Source: Woeseiaceae bacterium
GTDB lineage: Bacteria; Pseudomonadota; Gammaproteobacteria; Steroidobacterales; Woeseiaceae
Length of the DNA stretch: 46,562 nt
Assembly (NCBI GenBank): GCA_021773035.1
Contig: JAJFKU010000051.1
Span: 1-46,562, forward strand
Reading direction: 5' to 3'
A model generated the notes under the pieces. That model had not been told where the DNA came from. It was given only the letters and a program-made list of their open reading frames with translations, and did no database searches. The stretch's first letter is position 1. Every line of letters begins with the position of its first letter. Below, one piece after another: positions 1-8,870 of the stretch. Made by a program: the position numbers and the translations under genes.

Positions 1-80
1 ATGGACTCGCCTTTCTGCCAGCGATCCCACATCAATGCTTTCTGTGCGTCTGAGTAATAGATTCTTAGTCTTTGCTTCAT
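1..80 (-). CDS. IS30-family transposase, N-terminal fragment (partial)
   Basis: The fragment gives 26 codons, beginning MKQRLRIYYSDAQKALM and continuing WDRWQKGES. This is the N-terminal helix-turn-helix region typical of IS30 transposases, where a DRWQ.GES-like stretch is common. The ATG at 80 is preferred because a strong purine-rich ribosome binding site (GGAGG, about 90-94) sits nine bases upstream; an ATG at 89 is too close to it. The DDE catalytic domain lies beyond the window. The right edge carries the last 44 codons of the same kind of protein in the same orientation, so the window is bounded by two copies or by one element cut apart. Confidence 0.8.
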   Translation of the reverse strand, partial: MKQRLRIYYSDAQKALMWDRWQKGES

Positions 81-113
81 TTTCAACATCCTCCTCTCTG
101 ATGTTAGAGTTTA

Positions 114-142
114 GATGTTGCATCGACCGGTTGAATCCGCAG
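114..142. repeat. IS30 terminal inverted repeat (transposase 5' side)
   Basis: Read on the minus strand this 29-base end starts CTGCGGATTCAACCGG and runs on to GCAACATC. The end at 46422-46450 reads CTGCGGTTTCAACCGG and runs on to GCAACACA. The two differ at about five positions. A TTCAA..GGT..A.GCAACA core near both ends is typical of IS30-family elements. Confidence 0.75.
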
Positions 143-200
143 GGAAAAGCGGCCACTGCCCATGTCAGGCAGAAGCTCTTGTGCTTTGTCTTCGCACTGC

Positions 201-1214
201 TTAGAAGGAATCAATCTGGCCGCGCTGCTCAGGCAATTCCCCAAACCGTCGCCGGTAGTCGCTCGGCGTAACTTCTATTTCCCTGGCAAACGCATAGCGC
301 ATCGTGTCGGACGTATGAAACCCGCATCGTTTTGCGATCGCGACCAGTGGCAACGATGTTGTCTCCAGCAGGCTCTGTGCCTTCGTTACGCGAGCCTTTG
401 AGAGATACCGCTTAATCGTCAATCCTATTTCGCTTTCAAAACGCCTTCGAAAGGTACGCTCGCTCATACACGCTTTCGCGGCCAGCACAGCGGTATCAAT
501 CTCCGCATCGAGGTTCTCCGTAATCCAGTCCAGCGTATCGGCGAACTTCGTTGGTCGGGATTGCGCCGCCAGGAACGAATTGAACTGCAGCTGGTCGCCG
601 GGCCGCTTGAGAAACACCAGCAGGCGCTTGGCAACCTTTAACGCCAGGCGTCGCGAATGGTCCTGCTCAATCAAAGACAGCGCGAGATCGATACCCGCGG
701 TAATGCCGCCGGAAGTATAGACGTTACCGTCCTGGAGATAGATCTGATCAGCCTCTACGCGGACATCCGGAAAGGACTCCCTGAGCTCTTCCGCATCCAT
801 CCAGTGCGTCGTCGCACGCCTTCCGTCGAGCAGCCCGGCGGCGGCGAGCAGCAACGCACCGGAGCAGACAGAGCACATGCGCCGCGTCGACCGATTGGCT
901 CGGCGAACAAAGTCAATGTAGTCGGCATTTTGGAAAAAACTCTCATCGCCGGTGAGCGCGCCGGGCACAAGTAAGGTGTCGATATCGGAAGCATCGTCCT
1001 CAAGACTGCGATCGGCATTGATGCGCAGTCCCGACATGGAGGGTTCGGCCGCCGCGTTTTGGGCGATGACAACAACCTTGTATACAGACTCGGTTGTTTC
1101 GCCGTCATCCAGTAGCTGCTGCGCCGCCAGGTTGAAGGTTTCCAGCGGCCCGACTATATCCAGCAGTTGCAGCCCCGGATAGGCGAGCGCTGCGATGACA
1201 CGTTGCTCAGCCAT
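201..1214 (-). CDS. GlxA-type transcriptional regulator (DJ-1/PfpI domain plus AraC helix-turn-helix)
   Basis: This 337-residue protein joins two domains. Residues 1 to about 175 form a DJ-1/PfpI-like domain with a nucleophile-elbow cysteine at about 117 (SVCSGALLL). Residues from about 225 form an AraC-type DNA-binding domain (ERTFRRRFESEIG, then a second helix-turn-helix ending VTPSDYRRRFGE). Such proteins are activators or repressors whose first domain probably senses a small molecule; the ligand is unknown. The frame stays open to 1349, but the protein similarity begins at MAEQRVIAALAYPG, so the ATG at 1214 is chosen. It lies eight bases after the ancestral stop of the cytochrome P460 gene upstream, suggesting one transcript and a possible regulatory link. 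Confidence 0.85.
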   Translation of the reverse strand: MAEQRVIAALAYPGLQLLDIVGPLETFNLAAQQLLDDGETTESVYKVVVIAQNAAAEPSMSGLRINADRSLEDDASDIDTLLVPGALTGDESFFQNADYIDFVRRANRSTRRMCSVCSGALLLAAAGLLDGRRATTHWMDAEELRESFPDVRVEADQIYLQDGNVYTSGGITAGIDLALSLIEQDHSRRLALKVAKRLLVFLKRPGDQLQFNSFLAAQSRPTKFADTLDWITENLDAEIDTAVLAAKACMSERTFRRRFESEIGLTIKRYLSKARVTKAQSLLETTSLPLVAIAKRCGFHTSDTMRYAFAREIEVTPSDYRRRFGELPEQRGQIDSF

Positions 1215-1824
1215 ATGCGTTGCTAATGTGAGCCCTTGTGATGACCGTCGGCGAGGCCGGCACGAATATCTTCCGGTAGGTACTTGTGGATAGCCGGATA
1301 GAACTGAACAAATACACCGCATAGGCACCGTCCCGTTTGTGACAATCAACGCAGTCGTTCGGCAGCCCGATCTCCTGTCCGACCGGCTCTCCGTTGTTCA
1401 GATTATAGAAGTTAAAGCCGTCGGGAAAACGCTCGCTGTCCTTGTAGTGAATCTCCGCGAAGTGCAGATCGCCCATCACAAAACCCGCCCGGTTGATCGA
1501 AACTTCATTCTGCGACCCATAAAAATGCAGCGACAGCATTGTGCCGTCTACGAACTTGCCGGTCTCTTTGAAAACCTCGTAGGCTGTCGGTTCCATGCGG
1601 GCAATCTGAAACATACCCGGGCTGTCCGGGTCGATGTTCTCCTGTGAGTAACCCATGCCCAGTGAGCTGCCGATGAAAATCCACTCGTCGAGGTTTTCCG
1701 GCACGATCAGACTCCCCTCGTCGTCGAACTTCGCAATATCCAGGCGCTCGTCGTCCGCGGCGATAGCCATCATGGCTGTCAGGACCAGACCGGTTGATAG
1801 CGCTGCAAGTACTGTTTTCTGCAT
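1207..1824 (-). CDS. Cytochrome P460-family c-type heme protein, 3' end apparently frameshifted
   Basis: The protein starts with a clear signal peptide (residues 1 to about 23, ending MMAIAADD) and carries one CxxCH heme c site at residues 158-162 (CVDCH), so it should be periplasmic. The layout matches the cytochrome P460 family, whose members oxidise hydroxylamine or bind NO; the substrate here is unknown. After residue 170 the open frame gives a tail unlike the family. The -1 frame gives VFVQFYPAIHKYLPED, the expected family ending, with a stop at 1223. One base therefore seems lost near 1308-1320, by mutation or sequencing error. The restored gene would span 1223-1824 (about 200 residues) and stop just before the regulator start. 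Confidence 0.8.
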   Translation of the reverse strand: MQKTVLAALSTGLVLTAMMAIAADDERLDIAKFDDEGSLIVPENLDEWIFIGSSLGMGYSQENIDPDSPGMFQIARMEPTAYEVFKETGKFVDGTMLSLHFYGSQNEVSINRAGFVMGDLHFAEIHYKDSERFPDGFNFYNLNNGEPVGQEIGLPNDCVDCHKRDGAYAVYLFSSIRLSTSTYRKIFVPASPTVITRAHISNAYG

Positions 1825-2065
1825 TTCATTGCCCCTGTGTACGTTAGCCACTGTGTATAGCAACGGGAGGTCGCGAAGTGAGCGCCGCAGCTGCCGAATG
1901 GCCAGAAATCCGGTCGATCTGGCCAAAAGTCAGGCTGTCCGACCGGGTGGGCGTCCCGGATCGGCATGTCCTTACAACGAAACAATCTGCCCACCCGCCC
2001 TCGATTTGCTGGAAATCGCCAATATCTACAAGCTAAGCTCGCAGTCAGCACATTGAGAAGAGACC

Positions 2066-3307
2066 ATGACAGTGAATGTTGTTCTTGGCATTAGCGGCGG
2101 CATCGCCGCCTACAAAGCACCGGACCTGGTCCGGCGTCTGCGCGAACGCGGCGCTGACGTACAGATAGTAATGACAGCCTCGGCCGAGGAGTTCGTGACC
2201 AGTACTGCGTTGCAGGCGGTATCGGGCAGGCCGATTCGCTCGAACCTCTGGGATAAGGAAGCGGAGGCGGCCATGAGTCATATCGAACTCGCCCGCTGGG
2301 CCGATGTCGTTCTGATCGCGCCGTCAACGGCCGAGGTCATGGCGCGAATCGTCAGCGGCGGCGCGCCCGACCTGCTAACGACAATCTGCCTGGCAACCGA
2401 GGCGCCGATAGCTCTTGCCCCGGCAATGAACCATGTTATGTGGAGTAATCCCGCCACGCAGGCGAACCGCCAGGTACTCGAAGAGCGCGGCATACATATT
2501 CTCGGTCCTGGCATTGGCTCACAGGCCTGCGGTGAAACCGGTTCCGGGCGCATGCTGGAGCCGGACGTGATCGCCGCGCAGGTAGTCGCCCTGATCGGCG
2601 GTAAGGGCGAAGGCCTGCTGCAGGGACGTAAGGTCGTCGTAACGGCGGGGCCCACGCGTGAGGCAATCGACCCGGTCCGTTACATCACCAATCGCAGCTC
2701 CGGAAAGATGGGCTATGCCATGGCCAGTGCCGCCTCCACACAGGGTGCCGAAGTGACCCTGGTGAGCGGCCCGGTTAATCTGCCGGAACCACCGGGTGTG
2801 ACCGTTGTGCAGGTTGAGTCCGCCGAAGACATGTACACGGCGACGCATGACGCGATCGGCGATACCGATATTTTCATCGCGGCTGCGGCTGTCGCCGACT
2901 ATCGGCCGGCCGCCGTTGTGCAGCAGAAGATCAAGAAGAACGACGAGGCGATGCGCCTGGAGCTCGTGCGCTGCCCGGATATCCTGGCCTCCGTCGCGGC
3001 GCTCGATGCAGCGCCGTTTACCGTGGGCTTTGCGGCCGAAACCGAAAACGTCACCGACTATGCGCGTGGCAAGCTTGCGAAAAAGAAACTGGACCTGATC
3101 GTCGCCAATCGCGTCGGCCGCGATTGCGGCTTCGATCGTGACGACAACGCGGCAACGGTCCTCTGGAACAACGGCGAAAAACAGTTCCCGACAGCGTCGA
3201 AAACAGAGCTTGCCCATGACTTGCTTGAGCTCATCGCCGAACACTTCTATGCTATGCGCGGTTCCGAAACCCAGCCGAAATTGACGGTCATTTCCAGCAA
3301 CGACTGA
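2066..3307 (+). CDS. coaBC: Bifunctional phosphopantothenoylcysteine decarboxylase / phosphopantothenate-cysteine ligase
   Basis: This enzyme carries out two steps of coenzyme A synthesis: CTP-dependent joining of cysteine to 4'-phosphopantothenate, then FMN-dependent decarboxylation. Residues 1 to about 190 are the CoaC flavoprotein, with the active-site histidine in [10 protein letters not shown], the PAMNHVMW motif and the cysteine loop [10 protein letters not shown] near residue 156. Residues from about 190 are CoaB, with [32 protein letters not shown] and the KIKK lysines. The length of 413 residues is normal. The ATG at 2066 follows a purine-rich AGAAGAGA. dut begins 14 bases after its stop, the usual gammaproteobacterial pair. 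Confidence 0.96.
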   Translation: MTVNVVLGISGGIAAYKAPDLVRRLRERGADVQIVMTASAEEFVTSTALQAVSGRPIRSNLWDKEAEAAMSHIELARWADVVLIAPSTAEVMARIVSGGAPDLLTTICLATEAPIALAPAMNHVMWSNPATQANRQVLEERGIHILGPGIGSQACGETGSGRMLEPDVIAAQVVALIGGKGEGLLQGRKVVVTAGPTREAIDPVRYITNRSSGKMGYAMASAASTQGAEVTLVSGPVNLPEPPGVTVVQVESAEDMYTATHDAIGDTDIFIAAAAVADYRPAAVVQQKIKKNDEAMRLELVRCPDILASVAALDAAPFTVGFAAETENVTDYARGKLAKKKLDLIVANRVGRDCGFDRDDNAATVLWNNGEKQFPTASKTELAHDLLELIAEHFYAMRGSETQPKLTVISSND

Positions 3308-3321
3308 AGGACACTATTCCA

Positions 3322-3777
3322 TTGCGATCAATCGAGATGAAAATACTCGACCCACGGGTCGGGGACACTATCCCTTTGCCGCACTACGCGACAGACGGTT
3401 CTGCCGGCATGGATATGCGCGCCTGCATCGACGAGGCGCTGACCGTCGCGCCGGGCGAGACTGTCCTGGTACCGACCGGGCTGGCTATTCATGTCGCTGA
3501 CGCATCGCTGGCGGCGGTGTTGTTGCCGCGCTCCGGTCTCGGCCACAAGCACGGCCTGGTGCTCGGCAATCTGACCGGGCTGATCGACTCGGACTACCAG
3601 GGGCAGGTATTTATCTCATGTTGGAATCGCAGCTCTACGAGCTACGAAGTACAGCCTGCTGAGCGCATTGCGCAAATGGTTTTCGTGCCCGTCGAACAGG
3701 TGGAGCTGAAAGTCGTTACGGAGTTCGATGCCAGCGAGAGAGGTGCCGGCGGTTTCGGTCATTCGGGCAAAAGTTAG
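3322..3777 (+). CDS. dut: Deoxyuridine 5'-triphosphate nucleotidohydrolase (dUTPase)
   Basis: The trimeric dUTPase splits dUTP to dUMP and pyrophosphate, keeping uracil out of DNA and supplying the thymidylate precursor. All five family motifs are visible: [27 protein letters not shown] with the catalytic aspartate, ERIAQMVF, and the glycine-rich tail [14 protein letters not shown] start at 3322 gives 151 residues and an N-terminus ([14 protein letters not shown]) that lines up with the enterobacterial protein without gaps; AAGGA lies 11 bases upstream. An ATG at 3337 would remove five residues. Its stop overlaps the stop of the facing DUF4124 gene by four bases. Confidence 0.95.
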   Translation: MRSIEMKILDPRVGDTIPLPHYATDGSAGMDMRACIDEALTVAPGETVLVPTGLAIHVADASLAAVLLPRSGLGHKHGLVLGNLTGLIDSDYQGQVFISCWNRSSTSYEVQPAERIAQMVFVPVEQVELKVVTEFDASERGAGGFGHSGKS

Positions 3778-4400
3778 TTTTCGCTAATGCCTTTGAGCTG
3801 TTTGAAGCGGGAAATATCGCCGGCGAAACGGGCGATGATCTGTTGCTCGTCCGCCGTAAACTTCCTCAGGTTGCGTTGATGGCGTTCGATCGTTTCCTTG
3901 GTTCGTCGCAGATCGGTTGCGAGTTCCTCGGGAACCATCGCCGCATCGGGGTCTTCGCTGTAGGGCTGATACCTGGACGCGTCTTTGCGCAACGACTCCA
4001 GTCTCCGGCTGAGGTTACTGAGGTACAGTTCCGTCACTCGGGATTGCGCCTGGAATAACTCAACGCGGCGATCGCGGTGCATCAGGATTTCGTCCACGGA
4101 GAGATAGGTCGCGAGCAGCGCCTGGTCGGCACGTAGCTGCAGCTCTTTGGCGACGCGTTTCTCAGTGGCGATGCGTTCGGCTTCGATTTGCTCCGGGGTT
4201 TTTTTACCTTCGAGATTGTCGACGGTAACGCCGCGGCTATTCAGAACCTCTTTCGGCAGCTCGGCGTATTCGGCCGGAATACTGTCGCCGTAGTGCGCGA
4301 CGCCGTCTTTGTCCACCCATTTGTAGACTTTGGCGTCTTGCGCGCTGGCTGCGAGCGGGGCCAATAACGACAGTACAGAGATAAGAATAATTATCCGCAT
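3774..4400 (-). CDS. DUF4124-domain exported protein
   Basis: The product has 208 residues. It starts with a signal peptide ([15 protein letters not shown] to about residue 21, cut near ASA-QD) followed by a DUF4124 domain, recognised from [18 protein letters not shown]. The rest is charged and predicted mostly helical or coiled coil. DUF4124 proteins are common in gammaproteobacteria, exported to the periplasm or envelope, and have no settled function. The ATG at 4400 is chosen because the signal peptide starts there, although the frame is open to 4457. A second DUF4124 protein is encoded at 28551-29018. Confidence 0.8.
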   Translation of the reverse strand: MRIIILISVLSLLAPLAASAQDAKVYKWVDKDGVAHYGDSIPAEYAELPKEVLNSRGVTVDNLEGKKTPEQIEAERIATEKRVAKELQLRADQALLATYLSVDEILMHRDRRVELFQAQSRVTELYLSNLSRRLESLRKDASRYQPYSEDPDAAMVPEELATDLRRTKETIERHQRNLRKFTADEQQIIARFAGDISRFKQLKGISEN

Positions 4401-4514
4401 TCTAGGAATATGCCACCAAAATAGGCCCCAAACGCGGGACTGGTTCTCGTTCCACAAGCTTAATCGCCGTCGTGATTCCTGTAAATAGCGATGAAAGCCC
4501 CGTATTTCAAGGTC

Positions 4515-5162
4515 TTAAGAGATTACACCGTATTGCCGGCGATAGCTGAGGACTGGCTCAAGATAGTCTTCGTACTCGCTTGATTCTTCAAGTATGTTAA
4601 TCAGGTCATCCAGTTGGACAATGCTGACGACCGGAATATCCAGCGATTGTTTAAGTTCCTGCACGGCGGAGTATGGCCCTTGTCCGCGCTCTTGCCGATC
4701 CAGAGAAATAACCAGTCCTGCTACCGTGGCACCGGCCGCTGAAATGATCTGATAGGCCTCCCTGACTGCGGTTCCGGCCGTAATCACGTCGTCGACAATT
4801 AAAACGTCGCCAGACAGCGGAGCGCCAACGATGCTGCCACCCTCGCCGTGCGCTTTCGCTTCCTTGCGATTGAAGGAATAGGGTACGTCGATATCGTGTT
4901 GTTCGGCGAGCGATGCGGCTGCCAGTGTCGCCAGTGGAATGCCTTTGTAAGCCGGACCAAAAAGCACATCGAATCGTATGTCTGACTGTGCGATAGCTTC
5001 GGCGTAGAAGCGCCCGAGTTTTGCGGCGGCATAACCGGTGTTGAACAGACCGGCATTGAAGAAATATGGGCTTATCCGACCTGACTTGAGCGTAAATTCA
5101 CCGAAGCGCAGAACACCCAGTTCCAACGCCAACTCGATGAACTCCCTTTTGTACCCTCGCAT
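4515..5162 (-). CDS. pyrE: Orotate phosphoribosyltransferase
   Basis: PyrE joins orotate to PRPP to make orotidine monophosphate in pyrimidine synthesis. The sequence follows the enterobacterial enzyme closely: [20 protein letters not shown] near the N-terminus, [11 protein letters not shown], the [12 protein letters not shown] loop that carries catalytic lysines, and the PRPP-binding loop [13 protein letters not shown]. The length is 215 residues. The frame is open to 5387, but similarity starts at [13 protein letters not shown], so the ATG at 5162 is used. It is transcribed away from xth across a 96-base gap that must hold both promoters. Confidence 0.95.
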   Translation of the reverse strand: MRGYKREFIELALELGVLRFGEFTLKSGRISPYFFNAGLFNTGYAAAKLGRFYAEAIAQSDIRFDVLFGPAYKGIPLATLAAASLAEQHDIDVPYSFNRKEAKAHGEGGSIVGAPLSGDVLIVDDVITAGTAVREAYQIISAAGATVAGLVISLDRQERGQGPYSAVQELKQSLDIPVVSIVQLDDLINILEESSEYEDYLEPVLSYRRQYGVIS

Positions 5163-5258
5163 CTGCTTTGTCTTCCGCTGTTGGCCTTTGTGGGTGCTTC
5201 TGTATGATGATCGCGCCCGGTTCAATTTCGGACTGGAGTATGACACAGGAGTAGCGAT

Positions 5259-6041
5259 TTGTTCCGCGTTATCAGTCTCAACGCTAACGGTATCCGGGCA
5301 GCGGCCCGCAAGGGTTTTTTTGACTGGCTGAAAAAGCAGGATGCCGATGTGGTTTGTATTCAGGAAACCAAGGCCCAGGTGCATCAACTCGACGACGAAG
5401 TGTTCTCACCTTCCGGTTATCACTGTTATTACGAAGACGCCGAGAAGAAAGGTTACAGCGGTACCGCCGTCTATACCCGTCACGAGCCCAAAAAAATAAT
5501 TCGGGGGTATGGGGACGCTGAGTTCGATAACGAGGGACGTTATCTTGAGGTGCAGCTTGACGGCGTCAATGTCGTTTCCCTGTATTTGCCGTCGGGTTCG
5601 TCGGGCGATGTTCGGCAGGAAGCGAAGTATCGCTGCCTCGCCTCGTTCGAAGAACACATGAAAAAACTCTACCGCCGTCGCTCTGAGACGATTATCTGCG
5701 GCGATTGGAATATCGCTCACAAGGAAGTCGACCTCAAGAACTGGAAGAGCAACAAAAAGAACTCGGGTTTCCTGCCCGAAGAGCGAGCATGGCTGGACAA
5801 GGTCTTCGGCGAACTCAAATGGACGGACGCATTTCGTACGCGGGATCAGGAGCCACATGAATACACCTGGTGGTCGAATCGCGGCCGCGCCTGGGATAAC
5901 AACGTCGGATGGCGACTGGATTATCAGGTGATTACGCCCGGCCTCAAAGACAAGGTGACGCGAACCGCGATTTACCGGGATGAGCGTTTTTCCGACCACG
6001 CGCCGATAACCATGGATTACGACTGGGTCTACGGCCGCTGA
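5259..6041 (+). CDS. xth: Exodeoxyribonuclease III (AP endonuclease family)
   Basis: This metal-dependent nuclease cuts at abasic sites and trims 3' ends in base-excision repair. Family motifs run in order: [10 protein letters not shown], the metal-binding glutamate in CIQETKAQ, the GDWNIAH loop, [19 protein letters not shown], and the catalytic histidine in [12 protein letters not shown] near the end. The length is 260 residues. The start is a TTG at 5259, supported by AGGAG seven bases upstream and by the lack of an in-frame ATG before the conserved RVISLNANG. An AmpG-like permease gene starts about ten bases after its stop. Confidence 0.93.
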   Translation: MFRVISLNANGIRAAARKGFFDWLKKQDADVVCIQETKAQVHQLDDEVFSPSGYHCYYEDAEKKGYSGTAVYTRHEPKKIIRGYGDAEFDNEGRYLEVQLDGVNVVSLYLPSGSSGDVRQEAKYRCLASFEEHMKKLYRRRSETIICGDWNIAHKEVDLKNWKSNKKNSGFLPEERAWLDKVFGELKWTDAFRTRDQEPHEYTWWSNRGRAWDNNVGWRLDYQVITPGLKDKVTRTAIYRDERFSDHAPITMDYDWVYGR

Positions 6042-6051
6042 TGCCGGTTTG

Positions 6052-7293
6052 ATGCAACAGCAAACCTTCAGAGAGGCAATTCTGAATCGACGCGTATTAA
6101 TCTGCGTCTTTACGGGGTTCACGTCCGGTTTACCGCTCTACATGCTGATTCAACTGGTTCCCGGATGGCTACGGATGGAGGGGGTGGGCCTGGCGGAGAT
6201 CGGGTTTTTCTCGCTAATCGGCATTCCGTACACATGGAAGTTTCTGTGGTCGCCCATTATGGATCGCTACACGTTACCGTTTCTGGGTCGTCGTCGCGGT
6301 TGGATGCTGGTTACGCAACTGGCGCTTGCAGCGTCTATTGCCGCGATGGGCTATTTAAAGCCGGAGCTTTCAATATGGAGTGTTGCCTATCTGGCGGCAG
6401 CAGTCGCGTTCTTTAGTGCAAGCCAGGATATTGTGCTGGACGCGTATCGTCGCGAACTGCTGCCGGAAATCGAACTCGGCATCGGCAACGCCGTTCACAT
6501 ACAGGCCTATCGCCTCGCTGGGCTGGTTCCGGGTTCTCTGGCCTTTATCCTGTCGGATTTTCTGCCTTGGCATTTCGTATTCGTGGTTGTCGCTGCCTTC
6601 ATGAGCGTCGGTATTCTTCTTACGCTGAGCATAGCCGAGCCGAGCCGGGATCCGCGGGCGCCGCGGACCATCGAGGAAGCCATCATCGAGCCGTTTCGCG
6701 AGTTCATTAATCGCGCGGGGATCCGGCCGGCCTTGCTTACGTTGGCGTTCCTTTTTTTCTACAAGCTGGGTGACAACATGGCGACTGCATTGCAGACGCC
6801 CTTCTTCGTCGATCTCGGTTTCACCGGAATACAGATTGGTACGGTCGCGAAGTTTGCGTCGCTGACGGCAGCGATCGTCGGTGGCCTTGTGGGCGGCATT
6901 GTCATGGTGAAACTGTCGATAAATCGTGCGTTATGGCTATTTGGTTTCGTCCAGATCGTCAGCATCCTGGGGTTTGCATTGCTGGCGGAGGTCGGTGCCA
7001 ATCCGTGGATGCTAGGCGTCGCCGTGGCATTCGAGTACCTTGGAGTTGGCTTAGGCGCGGCCGCGTTGACGGCCTTCATTGCAAAATCGACCAATCCAGC
7101 GTTCGCGGCGACGCAGTTCGCATTGTTTAGCGCGCTAATCGCGGTGCCGCGAACACTGGCGAATGCCATCACCGGTGTATTGGTCGAACAGATGGGATGG
7201 ACCGGCTTCTTCCTGCTTTGCACGGCGCTGGCGGTTCCGGGCATGCTGCTCCTGTTGAAGGTTGCGCCCTGGAACGAGGAGACCGCGCAATGA
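6052..7293 (+). CDS. ampG: AmpG-like major facilitator permease (muropeptide transporter family)
   Basis: This is a protein of 413 residues with about 12 membrane segments. The N-terminal half carries YTWKFLWSPIMDRY and LGRRRGWM, both characteristic of AmpG, the inner-membrane permease that brings GlcNAc-anhydroMurNAc muropeptides into the cytoplasm during wall recycling. Specificity cannot be proven from sequence, as the wider family also carries other solutes. A TTG three bases earlier (6049) could also serve as start. The gene follows xth closely, and its stop overlaps the start of the next gene as ATGA, so the Rieske protein is probably translationally coupled. It fits functionally with anmK and murQ at 31973-40927, but is not next to them. 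Confidence 0.85.
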   Translation: MQQQTFREAILNRRVLICVFTGFTSGLPLYMLIQLVPGWLRMEGVGLAEIGFFSLIGIPYTWKFLWSPIMDRYTLPFLGRRRGWMLVTQLALAASIAAMGYLKPELSIWSVAYLAAAVAFFSASQDIVLDAYRRELLPEIELGIGNAVHIQAYRLAGLVPGSLAFILSDFLPWHFVFVVVAAFMSVGILLTLSIAEPSRDPRAPRTIEEAIIEPFREFINRAGIRPALLTLAFLFFYKLGDNMATALQTPFFVDLGFTGIQIGTVAKFASLTAAIVGGLVGGIVMVKLSINRALWLFGFVQIVSILGFALLAEVGANPWMLGVAVAFEYLGVGLGAAALTAFIAKSTNPAFAATQFALFSALIAVPRTLANAITGVLVEQMGWTGFFLLCTALAVPGMLLLLKVAPWNEETAQ

Positions 7294-7643
7294 ACGATGT
7301 CACAATCGAAGTCGGCCTTCTGGATGAAATCGAAGACCCCGGCTGCCGGGAATTTTCAATCGGCGACGGTGACTGGCCGTTTCGCGGCTTCGTCGTGCGG
7401 CAGGGCAGCGATGTTTTTGCCTATCAGAACTACTGCGTGCACGTCGGTCATCCGCTCAACTGGTCACCGGACAAGTTTTTGACCAAGGACAAGTCAGCTG
7501 TCATCTGTGCATCGCACGGCGCAACCTATGCGATCGATTCCGGTGAATGTTTCGCGGGTCCCGGTACCGGCAAAGCACTGCGCAAAGTCGATGTATCGGT
7601 GCGAGACGGAATCGTCTATGTGTTCGGGCCCGACAGCATGTAA
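7290..7643 (+). CDS. Rieske [2Fe-2S] domain protein
   Basis: This is a small protein of 117 residues consisting of little more than a Rieske domain. The two cluster-binding motifs are present: C49-x-H51 (NYCVHVGHP) and C73-x-x-H76 (CASHGATY). No signal peptide or membrane segment is seen, so it should be a soluble cytoplasmic electron carrier or a regulatory ferredoxin-like subunit. Similar small proteins serve oxygenases, but no oxygenase is encoded nearby. The start overlaps the stop of the AmpG-like gene by four bases (ATGA), indicating co-expression. The partner and reaction are unknown. Confidence 0.88.
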   Translation: MNDVTIEVGLLDEIEDPGCREFSIGDGDWPFRGFVVRQGSDVFAYQNYCVHVGHPLNWSPDKFLTKDKSAVICASHGATYAIDSGECFAGPGTGKALRKVDVSVRDGIVYVFGPDSM

Positions 7644-7649
7644 AGAAGG

Positions 7650-7940
7650 CTAAAGTTTGTCGAGAAATGCCAGCGGGTCGTGAAAACCACTTGGCATGTT
7701 GTGCTCTTTCTTGCCGACATAGTCCTCCGGGTCCATATCGACCGAGCCGGACCAGTCCTCGGGCGGGCTGACTTCAACGGGTAACAGTTCCGGCCAGTGC
7801 TCGATGTCCACTTCGCCGATAGTGCCGTCAAACAACTGAATCTCGACCGTGCCGTCATCTTCGTCAACAGCGACAATCTCGAACAAAGTCCCGTTAGGCC
7901 GGCGGAACCATTTGCCTATCGCGGGAAATTGAACGGTCAT
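7650..7940 (-). CDS. Small acidic conserved protein (DUF6763-like)
   Basis: This protein of 96 residues is rich in Asp and Glu, with the pattern FPAIGKWFRRPNGTLFEIVAVD at the start and a later HWPELLP and PEDWSG. The composition and the PAIGxWF/FEIVAVDE pattern resemble a family of small gammaproteobacterial proteins of unknown role (DUF6763, from memory). No catalytic motif, signal peptide or membrane segment is seen. It faces the Rieske gene, with six bases between the stops. Its promoter region is the 83-base gap before trmB. Confidence 0.68.
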   Translation of the reverse strand: MTVQFPAIGKWFRRPNGTLFEIVAVDEDDGTVEIQLFDGTIGEVDIEHWPELLPVEVSPPEDWSGSVDMDPEDYVGKKEHNMPSGFHDPLAFLDKL

Positions 7941-8023
7941 TAGCGAGTCACCCCTGCTGAAATTCTGTCCTCTATACTAGTTATAGATGAAGTCCAGAGA
8001 AGCGCAAGCCGGTTTGTCGGCGG

Positions 8024-8719
8024 CTAGTCGGTGGACCTACGGAAACACCAGTCGTGTATTCGGTGGCCTTTTTTCAGTCCGCGTTGCTCGAACTTGGTGC
8101 GCGGTCTATCCAGTGGCTGGTCTCCATCGTGCTCGCGGCTTTCGTTGCAGGTGAAGCGGCTCGAGCGGGAAACGGTCTCGTCTATGTATTCGGCGTAGGG
8201 TGTCCAGTCCGTGGCGATGTTCAGCGTTCCCCCGGTTTCAAGTCGCTCGGCAATCAGATCCAGAAAGTCCTGCTGTACGATGCGGCGTTTATGATGCCGT
8301 TTCTTCGGCCACGGGTCGGGGAAATAGAGGTTCACCCGCGACAACGATGCCAGCGGTATCTGCTGACTAAGTACCTCAAGGGCGTCGTGAGCCAGCAAAC
8401 GGAGATTGCCGATACCGGCCTCCCTGGCCTTCAGCAGGCAGTGTCCGACGCCGGGCTCGTGCACCTCGATTCCGATGAAGTTTTTCTCCGGACTCTCGAC
8501 GGCCTGCTGGACCAGTGTTTCGCCGTTGCCGAACCCGATCTCGAGAACCACCGAACCCGGATTCGTGAAAACGCCCTGAAGATCGAGTGCCACGCCTGAG
8601 TAATCGATGCCATACACGGGCCACAACTCCAGCAGTGCTTTCTGCTGCGACGGCGTCAGTCGACCGCTGCGCTTGACGAAGCTGCGAATACTGCGTTTGT
8701 GCGTATTTTGTTCTTGCAT
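8024..8719 (-). CDS. trmB: tRNA (guanine-N7-)-methyltransferase
   Basis: TrmB methylates N7 of guanosine 46 in the variable loop of many tRNAs using S-adenosylmethionine. The protein has 231 residues with the SAM-binding VLEIGFGNGETLV, the FIGIEVHEPGVG strand, and the highly typical NLYFPDPWPKKRHHKRRIV motif. The C-terminus (TKFEQRGLKKGHRIHDW) is also diagnostic. The ATG at 8719 gives a normal N-terminus containing the RSFVKRSGRLT stretch. Confidence 0.95.
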   Translation of the reverse strand: MQEQNTHKRSIRSFVKRSGRLTPSQQKALLELWPVYGIDYSGVALDLQGVFTNPGSVVLEIGFGNGETLVQQAVESPEKNFIGIEVHEPGVGHCLLKAREAGIGNLRLLAHDALEVLSQQIPLASLSRVNLYFPDPWPKKRHHKRRIVQQDFLDLIAERLETGGTLNIATDWTPYAEYIDETVSRSSRFTCNESREHDGDQPLDRPRTKFEQRGLKKGHRIHDWCFRRSTD

Positions 8720-8771
8720 GAGGCGGCGAATAGTAATGAAGAACGGCGCAACTTGCCCGGCCTTTTGCTCT

Positions 8772-8795
8772 GATATGAAACTTTTGTCTCATATC
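8772..8795. promoter_or_regulatory. Dyad sequence upstream of TonB receptor gene
   Basis: An inverted repeat with arms GATATGA and TCATATC (inner AC/GT also paired, one mismatch) lies about 75 bases before the receptor start. It is a candidate operator or a weak hairpin in the leader. No regulator is encoded next to it, so assignment as a regulatory site is inference. Confidence 0.35.
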
Positions 8796-8870
8796 TGTCT
8801 CTGCGATTGGCGTTGGTAAGCACACAACAGTATGCTGTGGAGTATCAGAAATCATTCATGGGGAAGTACC

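Larger units (their letters stand above)
1..142 (-). mobile_element. IS30-family insertion sequence, 5' end (cut by window edge)
   Basis: This is the upstream end of an IS30-type element. It holds the start of a transposase gene and, outside it, a terminal repeat at about 114-142. That repeat pairs with 46422-46450 near the other edge, matching at about 24 of 29 positions when aligned in inverted orientation. The rest of the element lies beyond the left edge. The outer boundary near 142 is inferred from where the two repeats stop agreeing, just outside a shared CTGCGG. Confidence 0.8.

Noticed and set aside
201..1349. Longer version of the GlxA-type regulator starting at 1349
   Set aside because: The extra 45 residues are the out-of-frame image of the cytochrome P460 gene and show no family similarity.
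2519..3244. 241-residue open frame opposite coaBC
   Set aside because: It lies entirely within the conserved CoaB domain on the other strand and has no motifs.
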